This document shows positions 8,639 to 18,387 of a DNA stretch of 64,000 nucleotides, in pieces. The number at the start of each line of letters is the position of its first letter. Position 1 is the stretch's first letter. Source of the stretch: Pseudaquidulcibacter sp041917055 (lineage in GTDB: Bacteria > Pseudomonadota > Alphaproteobacteria > Caulobacterales > Aquidulcibacteraceae); contig JAYRYJ010000010.1 in assembly GCA_041917055.1 (NCBI GenBank), positions 73,102 through 137,101 of the forward strand. Direction: 5' to 3'. The position numbers and the translations under genes are program-made. Below the pieces are notes generated by a model. The model made no database searches, had not been told where the DNA came from, and saw only the letters and a program-made list of their open reading frames with translations.

Positions 8639-9087
8639 GTAGCGGGAGAAATTAGAGAGCCAAAAAAAGGCCAAAAACATCTTAAAAACACAAGTGTCAA
8701 ATGATTAAACTTATTTTTTATAAAGCGTTAATTGAATTGGAATTGCACAATTTTCCCCTATAAGGCCTCTAAAATGACCTTGCAGTCTTTTTATTGACTC
8801 GCGTTTATTGACACGCAAAAATTTTTGTTGTCTTAGAAACTGCCTTTTCCCTTGGCATATCCAATGCCGCAGGGTTTTGGGTCATTGATTTTGTTACGCG
8901 ACTTAAAACCGGATTATTGAGTTTGAAGCGGCTAAGATTAGGTGTTTGCGACATAAAGTTCAAAGCCTTTGCCTTAGTCTAAAACAAAGCCAATAATCGG
9001 CTTTTGTCTCTATAAAACATTTTGGCTCAACAAAGGCTGAATTACACTTTAATTGGGTTTTGCTCAATTTGGCATGGCGGGATGATT
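8639..9087. other. Gene-poor stretch between the palindromic element and the FkbM gene
   Basis: No credible gene. About 46 codons are open between roughly 8836 and 8982 on the plus strand (reading ...ISNAAGFWVIDFVTRLKTG...) but without a start codon or ribosome binding site; this could be a gene remnant. Nothing else is recognised. Confidence 0.4.
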
Positions 9088-10032
9088 ATGAGTATGAATG
9101 AAAAGCAAGTTTTGAATGATGCCAAAGGATTAATTGAGAAAGACCCCGCCGCATACATTAAGGAAATTTCAAAGAGCATCGATATTAGGTCGCACTCTTC
9201 AAGGCATATTCGTGCCGCAGAATTGCACAAATTAGTAAAGGCAATGGTTGAAACCCGCGAAATTACCGGTTTTAGCGATGATATATTGTTTAAGGCAGAT
9301 CGTGCTTATTTTAAATTAGATGGCGTATGGCTCGATTGCACCAATGATTCTTATTATTTGCGATCTATCGGCGCACGCAATTCTATTGGCCGCAAAGTCG
9401 CAAAATTGCTGTCCGCAAAGCAAAATTCCCCGAAGGTGTTAATTGACCTGGGCGCGTTTCAAGGAGAAGTGGGTTTCTGGCTCGCAAAGAATTACCCTGA
9501 TGCTAAAACTCACATTATTGAAGCCTCGAGCGGAACTTTCAGTGCCCTGGAAGGTGCGGCAAAAATTCAAGAATTTGATACGAAAAACCTATTTACGCAC
9601 AATATTGCAATCGGCGCGACCGATGGGACGATTGAATTTAGTATTGGTCAAGGAACCAAAAATTCGATTCTGAACTATGATAAGAATGCAAAAACTGAAT
9701 CGGTCACAATGAAGTCATTTCCAACTTTTATGGCAGAGAATGACATCCAGTTCATCGATTTTTGTAAAATCGATATTGAAGGCGCCGAGCCGATGTTAGC
9801 ACCCGCGTTCAAGCAAAGTGCCAAACAGTTCGGATTATTATTGATTGAATTTTCGATATTCGGCGACCGCGACGGATATGTCGAATTAGCTGAGATTCTT
9901 ATTGACAGTGGCATGTCATGTAGTTTCGCTGAAAAAGTGCAGATTAAGCGAGGGGAAGTCAAAAATTTCTTGAAAGAAGTTCTTGATGATAAGGGAAAAA
10001 ACGCAATTGATTTGGTGTTCGATAGACCATAG
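9088..10032 (+). CDS. FkbM-family SAM-dependent methyltransferase
   Basis: 314 residues from the ATG at 9088, chosen because GGCGGG lies seven bases upstream; ATG at 9082 and 9094 are alternatives. The FkbM core begins with the SAM-binding loop VLIDLGAFQGEVGFWLA near residue 120, followed by HIIEASSGTFSALE, and has the conserved FCKIDIEGAEPMLAPAF near 225. Such enzymes O-methylate sugars or other hydroxyl groups, often in surface glycans. About 100 N-terminal residues before the core have no recognised domain. It stands alone between repeat-rich DNA and tRNA-Leu; the substrate cannot be told. Confidence 0.85.
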   Translation: MSMNEKQVLNDAKGLIEKDPAAYIKEISKSIDIRSHSSRHIRAAELHKLVKAMVETREITGFSDDILFKADRAYFKLDGVWLDCTNDSYYLRSIGARNSIGRKVAKLLSAKQNSPKVLIDLGAFQGEVGFWLAKNYPDAKTHIIEASSGTFSALEGAAKIQEFDTKNLFTHNIAIGATDGTIEFSIGQGTKNSILNYDKNAKTESVTMKSFPTFMAENDIQFIDFCKIDIEGAEPMLAPAFKQSAKQFGLLLIEFSIFGDRDGYVELAEILIDSGMSCSFAEKVQIKRGEVKNFLKEVLDDKGKNAIDLVFDRP

Positions 10033-10156
10033 CAATAAAATCACCTTGCATTAGCGAGTTTTTACCTAATTTTGCAATGATTTTAATTCCTTAAGAGTTT
10101 TATGTGCCTTTGGTGCTTGACAATTGCAGTCAATAAAAGCACTTGACGAGCCGATT

Positions 10157-10245
10157 GCGGATGTGGCGGAATCGGTAGACGCCACGGACTTAAAATCCGT
10201 TGGGCTGTAAGGCCCGTGCCGGTTCGAGTCCGGCCATCCGCACCA
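10157..10245 (+). tRNA. tRNA-Leu (anticodon UAA)
   Basis: Acceptor stem GCGGATG pairs with CATCCGC; the anticodon stem ACGGA/TCCGT carries the seven-base loop CTTAAAA, so the anticodon is TAA. A long variable arm (TGGGCTGTAAGGCCCGT), as expected for Leu, and a T-loop GGTTCGAGTCC are present. CCA is encoded (10243-10245). A T-rich run follows. Confidence 0.95.
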
Positions 10246-10251
10246 TTTTTT

Positions 10252-10312
10252 GAAAAATTTGCTGAAGGCAAATTTTGCTCTTCGTTTTTACGCAAAAGTC
10301 TGCAACTTTTGC
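10252..10312 (+). repeat. Two-hairpin repeat with GCTCTTCG linker, copy 1
   Basis: Hairpin AAATTTGC-TGAAG-GCAAATTT, then the linker TGCTCTTCG, then hairpin GCAAAAGT-CTGCA-ACTTTTGC. Found again at 10361-10408 and, inverted, at 48473-48536. The last stem differs between copies while pairing is kept. Confidence 0.65.
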
Positions 10313-10360
10313 TAACTCATCGCGGTGCTTTACTGCCACCGTTGCGAAGATAGATCTAAT

Positions 10361-10408
10361 CACAAATTTTGCTCTTCGACTTATCCAAAAAGGCTGCAAC
10401 TTTTTGGG
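10361..10408 (+). repeat. Two-hairpin repeat with GCTCTTCG linker, copy 2 (partial)
   Basis: AAATTTTGCTCTTCGACTT followed by the stem CCAAAAAG-GCTGCAA-CTTTTTGG. The first hairpin of the unit is not clear here. About 110 bases after copy 1, between tRNA-Leu and gltB. Confidence 0.6.
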
Positions 10409-10501
10409 GCTTGAGGTGATTCAAGCTTAATTTTAATGCGAACTCAATTTCCACACCGCCCGGCGTCGGGCGGCGCTAGATAAATGTTTTGTTTGTTGTC
10501 C

Positions 10502-13500
10502 CTATTCCGCTGCAATCAAATTTACGGGGTGTTCCAAGCGGGTTAGCATTTCTTTTGGAACGATTTGCATGAAATGTTGCAATTCGTCTTGCCAATTATC
10601 CAAAATATCACGCGCAATAGCCGAACCAGTTAATTCGGAATGCTTTTCAATCAATTCGCGCAAGGAATTTTCCCAATATTCAGTTTGAATATTTTGGAAA
10701 ATCACGCTTTCAGGATTGATAAGATTGCGGATTTTTTTGGATTTATCCCAAATAAAGGCCATGCCACCGGTCATGCCTGCCGCGAAATTGTCGCCGATTT
10801 TCCCCAAAACCACGACAGTGCCGCCCGTCATATATTCACAACCATTTGCGCCAAGGCCTTCGACTACCGCAGTTGCACCCGAATTGCGGACTGCAAATCT
10901 TTCGCCTGCTTTACCGCTTGCAAACAATGCACCCGAAGTTGCGCCATAAAGGCAAGTATTGCCAATTATGGTGTTTTTATGCGGCTTAGAAACCGATGAA
11001 CGCGATGGACGAAGGGAAATTAAAGCACCCGATAGGCCTTTACCGACATAATCATTGGCGTCGCCCACGACCTCAATTGCCAAGCCTTTAACACCAAATG
11101 CGCCCAAAGATTGCCCGCACGAACCCTCCAGTTTCAAATTCAAGCGGCCTTCGGCCATGCCATCAATGCCAAATTTGCGAACAATATGGGATGATGAGCG
11201 CGTGCCGATAGCGCGTTGCACATTGCGAACGCGATATGCAAGTTGCATTTTTTCGCCATTTTCAAAAAACGGTGCGGCATCACGAAGAATCTGCGAATCC
11301 AAAGTATCCGGCACCTCAATACGCGCGCGGGTTTTGGAATAATCGATTTTTGTAAAACCTTCGACTTGAACCAAGAGCGGGTTTAAGTCCAAATCATCGA
11401 CATTAGCAGGCCCACGAGAAATTTGTGCCAATAAATCCGTGCGACCGATAATTTGGTGCAAACTTGTAAAGCCTAAGGACGCTAGAATTTCGCGCACTTC
11501 TTCGGCGATAAAGCTCATGAGATTAATGACTTTTTCGGGCGTTCCAGTGAATTTTTTGCGCAGAGCTTCGTCTTGAACACAAACCCCGACAGGACAAGTA
11601 TTTGAATGGCATTGGCGCACCATAATGCAACCCATTGCCACTAATGACGCCGTGCCAATGCCAAATTCTTCAGCGCCAAGCATTGCCGCAATTACAATAT
11701 CGCGACCCGTGCGCAAACCACCATCGGTGCGCAACATGACGCTTTCACGAAGATTATTGAGGGTCAAAACCTGATGCGCTTCAGCGAGGCCCAATTCCCA
11801 CGGCATTCCCGCATATTTGATTGAAGTTTGCGGACTGGCACCCGTGCCGCCGACACCGCCTGAAATAAGGATAATATCGGCTTTGGCTTTGGCAACACCG
11901 GCGGCAACTGTGCCGACACCCGATTGTGAAACCAATTTCACACAGACTTTGGCATTGGGATTGATTTGTTTTAAATCATAAATCAATTGCGCCAAATCTT
12001 CGATTGAATAAATATCGTGATGTGGCGGCGGCGAAATTAGCGTAACGCCCGGTGTGGAATGGCGTAATTTTGCGATAAGTTCGGTAACTTTAAAGCCCGG
12101 CAATTGCCCGCCTTCACCCGGTTTTGCACCCTGCGCGACTTTGATTTCAATTTCGCGGCATTGGTTCAAATATTCCGCTGTAACCCCAAAACGACCTGAT
12201 GCGATTTGTTTAACCGCCGAATTAGGATTATCGCCATTTGGTAAAGGTTTATAACGCGCGCGATCTTCACCGCCCTCACCGGAAACTGATTTGGCGCCTA
12301 TGCGGTTCATGGCAATGTTTAAAGTGCCATGTGCTTCTGGGCTTAAAGCACCCAAAGACATGCCGGGCGTGATAAAGCGTTTGCGAATTTCATTTATGCT
12401 TTCAACTTCTTCCAATGGCGCATTTTTGATTTGCGGTCTGAAATCAAGCAAATCACGAATTTGAATTGGGTCGCGCCCACCTAGGCTTTCGACATATTTT
12501 CTATATTTCGGATATGAAGAATCATTACACGCCGATTGCAATAAATGGATTTGTTTGGCTTCTAATGCGTGGGTTTCACCGGTTGCGCGCGCTTTATAAA
12601 GACCGCCAATTGGCAAAACGCATGAACCCATGGCCCAGGCTTTTTCATGTTGTTCAAAACATTTGATACCAATGCCAATAATACCAATGCCTGAAACACG
12701 CGACGACATGCCCGGGAAATATTGCGACACTAAGGCACGAGATAATCCTAGTGCCTCAAAATTATAACCACCGCGATATGATGAGATGACTGAAATCCCC
12801 ATTTTGGATAGGATTTTCATCAATCCGGCCTCAATTGCCTTTTTATAATTCAGACATGCCTGTCCAAGGCTTAAATCACCTAAAAGCCCTTTTGCATGGC
12901 GATGGGCGATGGTTTCTTGTGCCAAATATGGATTGATACAAGTCGCGCCAACGCCAACCAAAACCGCAAAATAATGTGTATCAATACACTCCGCAGAGCG
13001 CACAATGATAGAGCAATAAGAGCGCAAGCCTTTTTCAACCAAATGCGAATGCACGCCGCCAGTTGCCAAAATCATTGGGCAAGACATGCGGTTTTCACCT
13101 TGGAATTCGTCGGTCAAAACAATTTGTGATTTGCCGGAACGCACGGCATCTTCGGCCTCAATGCGAATACGATTAAGTTCAGCGCGCAACATCAAACCCG
13201 CTTTTTCTTCATCTTCCGGTTTTTCAAAGCTGCAATCGATTATGGCAACGCCATCGCCCATAATCGGCAACATTCTTTCATATGTTCCGGTGGTGATGAA
13301 GGGGCTTTCAAGAACAAACACTTCGGTCTGAGTTTCGCTTTCAGCCAAAATATTGCCAAGGTTTTTGAACCTTGTTTTAAGGCTCATAACTTTTTCTTCA
13401 CGCAATGGATCAATCGGCGGATTAGTAACTTGGGAGAAATTTTGTTTAAAGAAATGCGATAGAGGGCGATAACGTTTTGAAAGAACCGCAATTGGGCTAT

Positions 13501-15040
13501 CGTCGCCCATTGAACCAAGTGCCTCTTTGGCTTCCTCCGCCATTGGCGTAAGAATCATTTCGATTTCTTCAAAGCTAAAGCCTGCACCCACTTGGCGTTT
13601 TAATAATTCGCCTTTGTCATAAAGTGTTGGTTCAGGGCCGGGGCCACAACGCTCTTCAAGTTCCAAAACATTTTCAAGCCATTGTTCATAAGGGTGGGTA
13701 GCCGCCAATTTATCGACGATTTCCTCATGGCGATAAAGTTTTGATTTGTGGGAATCAAAGGCCATCATTTGACCGGGGCCCAAAGCGCCGCGCTCAATAA
13801 CTTTTTTATCATCCATCGGCACCATTCCGGTTTCGGAACCCACAGCCCAAATGCCATCGTCGGTGATGGAATAACGCATTGGTCTTAGGCCGTTTCTATC
13901 AAGACCCGATACCGCCCAACGACCGTCGAAAATCGCCAATGCCGCAGGCCCATCCCATGGTTCCATAACTGCGTTGCAATAGGAATATAATGCACGGTGT
14001 GTAGGTTTCATCACGTTTTCGTGTTTTGCCCATGCTTCTGGAACCAATAAAGCCTTTGCCATTGGTGCTGAACGACCGGCGCGCACCAAAATTTCAAGGG
14101 CGGCGTCAAGTGCTGCGGAATCCGATGAACCCGGCTGAATTACCGGCTTAATATCGGCTTGTTCGTCACCAAACACTGATGAAGCCATACGGATTTGATG
14201 GCTTTTCATCCAATTAATATTGCCTTTAATAGTATTGATTTCGCCATTATGCGCCAACATTCTAAAAGGTTGCGCCAAGCGCCATTGCGGGAATGTATTG
14301 GTTGAATATCTTTGGTGGAAAATCGCGACCGATGAAACAAATCTATCGTCACATAGATCTGGATAAAATTCGTCAATATGTTCGGCCAAAAACATGCCTT
14401 TATAAACAAGGCTGCGTGAGGAAAATGAGCAAATGTAAAAATCCAAGAGATTAGAAGCAAGTGCCTGTTTCTCAATACGGCGGCGGCAAAGATATAATGC
14501 GCGTTCGACTTCTGCGGGTTCGCGTTTTTCGGTGTCAAAAAACAGGATTTGTTCGATTTCGGGGCGTGTATCATTCGCCTTTGTGCCAATTACCGAAATA
14601 TCGACCGGGACTTGGCGCCAGCCATACATGAAAAAGCCGGAACGCAGGATTTCGGTTTCCACAATTGTCCGCGCACGCTCTTGTGCGCCAAAATCAGTGC
14701 GTGGCAAGAAAATTTGACCGACACAAATCGGCTCATTCCCCGGCCTATTTCCGGTCAGGATTACTTGTTCGCGGAAAAATTCTTGCGGCACATCAATGCG
14801 AATACCCGCGCCGTCACCGGTTTTGCCATCGGCATCAACCGCGCCACGATGCCAAACATTTTTTAGTGCCTTAATCGCCATGGTCACGATTTCACGACGC
14901 GGCTTGGCGTCAAGCGCAACAATCAGGCCAACGCCGCAAGAGTCTTTTTCATCTTCTTGATTATAGGCGAAAGCATTTTGCAGCTTTGACTGGTTTTCAA
15001 TATAGCGCAAAGTTTCTTGTGAAATGTCATTTTTGCTCAT
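10502..15040 (-). CDS. gltB: Glutamate synthase (NADPH), large subunit
   Basis: Transfers the amide of glutamine to 2-oxoglutarate, forming two glutamates. At 1512 residues it has full family length. Cys35 in DSCGVG should become the N-terminal nucleophile after removal of a propeptide. The glutaminase domain (WHRGAVDADGKTGDGAGI, FHQRYSTNTFPQW) is followed by the central domain, then the FMN-binding synthase domain (PPPHHDIYSIEDLAQLIYDLK, GGVGGTGASPQTSIKYAG). The 3Fe-4S cysteines are in CIMVRQCHSNTC, and the C-terminal GXGXG beta-helix carries MTGGTVVVLGKIG. It starts three bases after gltD, so the pair forms a gltD-gltB operon. Confidence 0.97.
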   Translation of the reverse strand: MSKNDISQETLRYIENQSKLQNAFAYNQEDEKDSCGVGLIVALDAKPRREIVTMAIKALKNVWHRGAVDADGKTGDGAGIRIDVPQEFFREQVILTGNRPGNEPICVGQIFLPRTDFGAQERARTIVETEILRSGFFMYGWRQVPVDISVIGTKANDTRPEIEQILFFDTEKREPAEVERALYLCRRRIEKQALASNLLDFYICSFSSRSLVYKGMFLAEHIDEFYPDLCDDRFVSSVAIFHQRYSTNTFPQWRLAQPFRMLAHNGEINTIKGNINWMKSHQIRMASSVFGDEQADIKPVIQPGSSDSAALDAALEILVRAGRSAPMAKALLVPEAWAKHENVMKPTHRALYSYCNAVMEPWDGPAALAIFDGRWAVSGLDRNGLRPMRYSITDDGIWAVGSETGMVPMDDKKVIERGALGPGQMMAFDSHKSKLYRHEEIVDKLAATHPYEQWLENVLELEERCGPGPEPTLYDKGELLKRQVGAGFSFEEIEMILTPMAEEAKEALGSMGDDSPIAVLSKRYRPLSHFFKQNFSQVTNPPIDPLREEKVMSLKTRFKNLGNILAESETQTEVFVLESPFITTGTYERMLPIMGDGVAIIDCSFEKPEDEEKAGLMLRAELNRIRIEAEDAVRSGKSQIVLTDEFQGENRMSCPMILATGGVHSHLVEKGLRSYCSIIVRSAECIDTHYFAVLVGVGATCINPYLAQETIAHRHAKGLLGDLSLGQACLNYKKAIEAGLMKILSKMGISVISSYRGGYNFEALGLSRALVSQYFPGMSSRVSGIGIIGIGIKCFEQHEKAWAMGSCVLPIGGLYKARATGETHALEAKQIHLLQSACNDSSYPKYRKYVESLGGRDPIQIRDLLDFRPQIKNAPLEEVESINEIRKRFITPGMSLGALSPEAHGTLNIAMNRIGAKSVSGEGGEDRARYKPLPNGDNPNSAVKQIASGRFGVTAEYLNQCREIEIKVAQGAKPGEGGQLPGFKVTELIAKLRHSTPGVTLISPPPHHDIYSIEDLAQLIYDLKQINPNAKVCVKLVSQSGVGTVAAGVAKAKADIILISGGVGGTGASPQTSIKYAGMPWELGLAEAHQVLTLNNLRESVMLRTDGGLRTGRDIVIAAMLGAEEFGIGTASLVAMGCIMVRQCHSNTCPVGVCVQDEALRKKFTGTPEKVINLMSFIAEEVREILASLGFTSLHQIIGRTDLLAQISRGPANVDDLDLNPLLVQVEGFTKIDYSKTRARIEVPDTLDSQILRDAAPFFENGEKMQLAYRVRNVQRAIGTRSSSHIVRKFGIDGMAEGRLNLKLEGSCGQSLGAFGVKGLAIEVVGDANDYVGKGLSGALISLRPSRSSVSKPHKNTIIGNTCLYGATSGALFASGKAGERFAVRNSGATAVVEGLGANGCEYMTGGTVVVLGKIGDNFAAGMTGGMAFIWDKSKKIRNLINPESVIFQNIQTEYWENSLRELIEKHSELTGSAIARDILDNWQDELQHFMQIVPKEMLTRLEHPVNLIAAE

Positions 15041-15043
15041 GGC

Positions 15044-16471
15044 TTAGACCTTAGCTTTTGATTTAAGATATTTATGAATTGAAAGGGCGGCCTCTTTGCC
15101 GTCTTTTAAGGCCCAAACCACCAAAGACGCGCCGCGCACAATGTCACCAGCCGCGAAGACGCCATCAATATTGGTCATTGATGTTGTTGCGTGCGCTTTA
15201 ATAGTGCCCCATTTCGTGACTTTTAATTCCGCCTGCCCCCAAAGGTTTGGTAGATCTTCGGGTTCGAAACCTAATGCTGCGATGATCATATCGGCGGGAA
15301 TGGTTTCGCTTGCGCCTTTTATTTCTTCAATGCCTTGTCTGCCGCTGCTATCTGCCTCGGTAAGGCGCATTTTTGCGATTTTTACGGCGTTAATTTTACC
15401 GCTTTCGATGATTATTTCTTTTGGCGCGCTTAGCCAATTGAAAACTACGCCTTCTTCTTCGGCATTTTTAACTTCGCGTGCCGACCCCGGCATATTCTTT
15501 TTATCGCGGCGATAAAGGCAGGTTACAGATTTTGCGCCTTGACGAATTGCGGTGCGCACGCAATCCATTGCGGTATCACCACCGCCGATTACAACGACAT
15601 TTTTGCCATTTGCGTCCAATTCGCCGCTTTCAAAACGCGCAATATTGTCGCCCAATGATTTTTTGTTGGATGCAATAAGATAATCAAGCGCTTCAATTGC
15701 CGAAGCATCATTTTCAAGACCCAATCCACGCGCTTTATAAACGCCTGTCGCAATCAAGATTGCGTCAAAATCCTTTTTCAAATCATCAAATGCGATTTTT
15801 GTGCCGATTTCGGCATTGAATTCAAATTTAACGCCTGCCTCTTGCAATTGCTTATAACGGCGCAAAACAATTTCTTTTTCCAATTTAAAGCCCGGAATAC
15901 CATAAATCAAAAGCCCACCCATTCTGTCATGGCGGTCATAGATTGTTACTTCGTGTCCCAAAGCCAATAGAGATTGCGCAGCGGCAATGCCTGCAGGGCC
16001 TGAACCGATAATTGCCACTTTTTTCGAAAACGCAGGTTTTGCGGCGGGTCTTAAAGGGGCAATCCAATCATTTGCGAATGCGGTTTCGGTAATGAATTTT
16101 TCGACCGCACCAATTGTAACCGCACCATGAGTCGATTGTTCGATTACACAATTGCCTTCGCACAATCTATCTTGCGGGCAAATTCGACCACAAATTTCCG
16201 GCAATGGATTGGTCGCAGATGATAAAGCATAGGCATCTTCCAACCTTTCGGTCGCCGCCATTTTTAGCCAATCGGGAATATTATTTTGCAAAGGACAACC
16301 GGATTGGCAAAACGGAACGCCGCATTGCGAACAACGCGACGCCTGTTCCTCGGCCTTTGCCAAAATGAATTCACCGTAAATTTCGTGGAAATCCTGTTTG
16401 CGCGCGCCCGCTTCACGCTTTTGCGGCATTTCTTGGTCGATTTTCACAAATTTTAGCATTGGCTCTGCCAT
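15044..16471 (-). CDS. gltD: Glutamate synthase (NADPH), small subunit
   Basis: Feeds electrons from NADPH through FAD and iron-sulfur clusters to GltB. The N-terminal cysteine clusters CSQCGVPFCQSGCPL and CGRICPQDRLCEGNC are followed by the FAD site VAIIGSGPAGIAAAQSL and the NADPH site VVVIGGGDTAMDCVRTA; the FAD end motif DGVFAAGDIVRGASLVVWA lies near the C-terminus. The ATG at 16471 (475 residues) is chosen because AAGGA lies seven bases upstream, giving the family N-terminus MAEPMLKFV; a frame beginning 54 bases earlier lacks a ribosome site. First gene of the operon. Confidence 0.96.
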   Translation of the reverse strand: MAEPMLKFVKIDQEMPQKREAGARKQDFHEIYGEFILAKAEEQASRCSQCGVPFCQSGCPLQNNIPDWLKMAATERLEDAYALSSATNPLPEICGRICPQDRLCEGNCVIEQSTHGAVTIGAVEKFITETAFANDWIAPLRPAAKPAFSKKVAIIGSGPAGIAAAQSLLALGHEVTIYDRHDRMGGLLIYGIPGFKLEKEIVLRRYKQLQEAGVKFEFNAEIGTKIAFDDLKKDFDAILIATGVYKARGLGLENDASAIEALDYLIASNKKSLGDNIARFESGELDANGKNVVVIGGGDTAMDCVRTAIRQGAKSVTCLYRRDKKNMPGSAREVKNAEEEGVVFNWLSAPKEIIIESGKINAVKIAKMRLTEADSSGRQGIEEIKGASETIPADMIIAALGFEPEDLPNLWGQAELKVTKWGTIKAHATTSMTNIDGVFAAGDIVRGASLVVWALKDGKEAALSIHKYLKSKAKV

Positions 16472-16689
16472 AATAATATCCTTGCTTGAATTCGGGGCTT
16501 TTAGTATTTGGGTGCATGTTTGCAATAGTCTATTGCAGACTAGGGCGCAAATATGGCCTATTAACTGCTATTATTCGGGAGTTTGTGAAAATTTTTTGAA
16601 GTTTTTGACAAAAACACGCGATATTTATAACGCAAATGCGTTGCAGTTGTGCGGTTTTATTAAAATCGAAATCGTGCCAAAGGCAAAAT

Positions 16690-17496
16690 ATGCAAGATTT
16701 TATTTATGCCATCTGGCTTGGAATTGTTGAAGGCCTGACCGAATTTCTTCCGGTTTCATCGACCGGACATTTATTATTGGCAGAAGCCTTAGCAAAACGC
16801 GCCGCGCCCGACGCTTTTGAGACTATGATTCAATTGGGCGCAATTCTTGCGGTTTGCGTTCTATATTTTCAAAAACTTTCCGGTGTTGTGCTAAACCTGC
16901 CTAACTCGTCGCAAGCGCGTCGTTTCGCGATTGGGGTGATAATCGCGTTTCTTCCGGCAATGATTATCGGATATTTGGCACATGATTTCATTAAGGCGCA
17001 ATTATTCAATCCGATCGTTGTTTCTGTATCACTTATTGTCGGCGGCATAATAATTATTGTCGCTGAAAAAATACGCCCCCAACCAAAAATCATTGACGTC
17101 GATGACATTGATTTAGTCACAAGCCTTAAAATCGGTTTGGTGCAATGCGTCGCCATGATACCCGGCGTTTCACGATCAGGGGCAACAATTATCGGGGCCA
17201 TGCTTATGGGTGTTGAACGAAAAGCAGCGGCGGAATTTTCGTTCTTTCTTGCTATTCCAACCATGCTTGGCGTTTTTGTTTATGAGGCCGTGAAATACAA
17301 AGACGAATTATTAGGGCAAGGCGGACACGATTTGGCGGTGGTTGCGATTGGTTTCTTTGTATCTTTCATTTCGGCGATTTTGGTCATCAAGCCGTTTTTG
17401 AACATTGTGACCCGCGTAGGCTTCACACCATTCGCCTGGTATAGAATTGCGGCGGGCGCATTGATGTTATGGTATTTTCTTAGAAACGCGCCTTAG
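16690..17496 (+). CDS. uppP: Undecaprenyl-diphosphatase (UppP/BacA)
   Basis: Inner-membrane phosphatase that recycles the undecaprenyl carrier for peptidoglycan and surface polysaccharides. The two family motifs are present: EGLTEFLPVSSTGHLLL at about residues 15-31 and PGVSRSGATIIGAML near 160. Around seven hydrophobic segments are visible in 268 residues. The ATG at 16690 is chosen because AAAGG lies six bases upstream and the protein then begins MQDFIYAIWLG as in the family. Divergent from gltDB. Useful to the polysaccharide locus that begins 2 kb further on, but not part of it. Confidence 0.95.
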   Translation: MQDFIYAIWLGIVEGLTEFLPVSSTGHLLLAEALAKRAAPDAFETMIQLGAILAVCVLYFQKLSGVVLNLPNSSQARRFAIGVIIAFLPAMIIGYLAHDFIKAQLFNPIVVSVSLIVGGIIIIVAEKIRPQPKIIDVDDIDLVTSLKIGLVQCVAMIPGVSRSGATIIGAMLMGVERKAAAEFSFFLAIPTMLGVFVYEAVKYKDELLGQGGHDLAVVAIGFFVSFISAILVIKPFLNIVTRVGFTPFAWYRIAAGALMLWYFLRNAP

Positions 17497-17734
17497 GTCA
17501 TGTTCTCATTAAATATTGGCCTAAGCGCAACTTCACAACAGTGAACCTAAAATGCGCAAGGTTTATATGAACTGAAAGGCGGAGCCAGTCGGATTTAAAC
17601 TAAAAAATCTTGGACTTAATAACCCTATTAGTGCCACAAAATTTCCTTTTTTCTATCTGACAATATCAAATGTCTTAAATACAAAATAGTCATCTGTTTT
17701 CATTTAATAAAATAACTCGGTCTTTTACAATTGA

Positions 17735-17766
17735 ACACATCTACGCACACATGTGCGCAGATGTGT
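17735..17766. repeat. 32-bp palindrome, copy 1 (ACACATCT...AGATGTGT)
   Basis: The arms ACACATCTACGCACAC and ATGTGCGCAGATGTGT pair except at two positions. The same palindrome, extended to 40 bp, occurs at 29833-29872. No T-run follows, so it is not an ordinary terminator. It lies in the 664-base gap between uppP and rpmJ, which holds no gene. Confidence 0.7.
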
Positions 17767-17884
17767 GCATAGAACCACTCAATTACAGCTGTATGAATAG
17801 CTACTCATTGATTTTATTTGATAAAATAATATTTTCTCGGTTACAGCGAGACATTTGGATTTAGTTAGCAATTAAACTTATTGC

Positions 17885-18032
17885 TAGATGTAGAATTTCA
17901 TTAGATTTTTGTGATTGTTGAAATAAACTACAATGGTTTGGGTAGTTTTTCATGGATAACCTGCACATAAAAGCCTTCCCAAACCATTGCCCTTTATTTC
18001 AATCACCAACATTTATTGAAATTCTACATCTA
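17885..18032 (+). repeat. 148-bp palindromic element (AAACTRCAATGGTTTGGG family), copy 1
   Basis: Starts TAGATGTAGAATTTCA and ends with its complement TGAAATTCTACATCTA. The inner arms hold GAAATAAACTACAATGGTTT and, on the other side, AAACCATTGCCCTTTATTTC. The same arms occur at 58732-59100. Begins TAG and ends CTA. Confidence 0.75.
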
Positions 18033-18115
18033 AAGCGGAAATTTATATTTTGGGACAAATCGCTCGACAATAAAATGCTCGTCAGTTGCTTGCAATCAAA
18101 TCTGCAAACGAAAAT

Positions 18116-18140
18116 AGCGCCCGTTGTTACGGGCGCTTTT
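18116..18140. terminator. Terminator-like hairpin downstream of rpmJ
   Basis: AGCGCCCG-TTGTTA-CGGGCGCT followed by TTTT on the plus strand and ATTTT on the minus strand; lies 20 bases after the rpmJ stop, so probably ends that transcript. Confidence 0.7.
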
Positions 18141-18160
18141 AATTATTGCTAATTGAATGA

Positions 18161-18286
18161 TTAGCCTTGTTTAGCTTTGAAGCGCGGGTCAACTTTATTG
18201 ATGACATAAACTTTGCCTTTACGACGAACCACTTGGCACGCTGCATGGCGCTGTTTTAGAGATTTCAAAGAGCTTTTAACTTTCAT
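18161..18286 (-). CDS. rpmJ: 50S ribosomal protein L36
   Basis: A 41-residue basic protein beginning MKVKSSLKSLKQRHAACQ and ending in DPRFKAKQG. The zinc-binding CXXC pairs of the classical form are not kept; only one Cys (in AACQVV) remains. This marks the zinc-free L36 type usual in Alphaproteobacteria (also called YkgO-like). The frame VVRRKGKVYVINKVDPRFKA is diagnostic. The ATG is preceded by AGGAATCCCGTT on the minus strand. It is monocistronic, with a hairpin terminator 20 bases downstream. Confidence 0.95.
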   Translation of the reverse strand: MKVKSSLKSLKQRHAACQVVRRKGKVYVINKVDPRFKAKQG

Positions 18287-18387
18287 AACGGGATTCCTGT
18301 TGACATAAAGTGGAATGAATTAAGCATAATCCGCTTTATCGTTGAATTTCGTGTGGCGCGAATACATTCTTGGGGCACAAGAGTCAA

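Noticed and set aside
8476..8700. 74-codon frame on the minus strand after the fibre gene
   Set aside because: It is the translation of the 162-bp palindrome; a similar frame appears in the copy at 29509-29736 for the same reason.
10252..10408. CRISPR-like array near tRNA-Leu
   Set aside because: Only two irregularly spaced copies, with no uniform spacers and no cas genes; it is a hairpin repeat.
10456..10473. CCGCCC-GGCGTC-GGGCGG hairpin downstream of gltB as a terminator
   Set aside because: The stem is convincing but no T-run follows on the minus strand; it may be part of a repeat.
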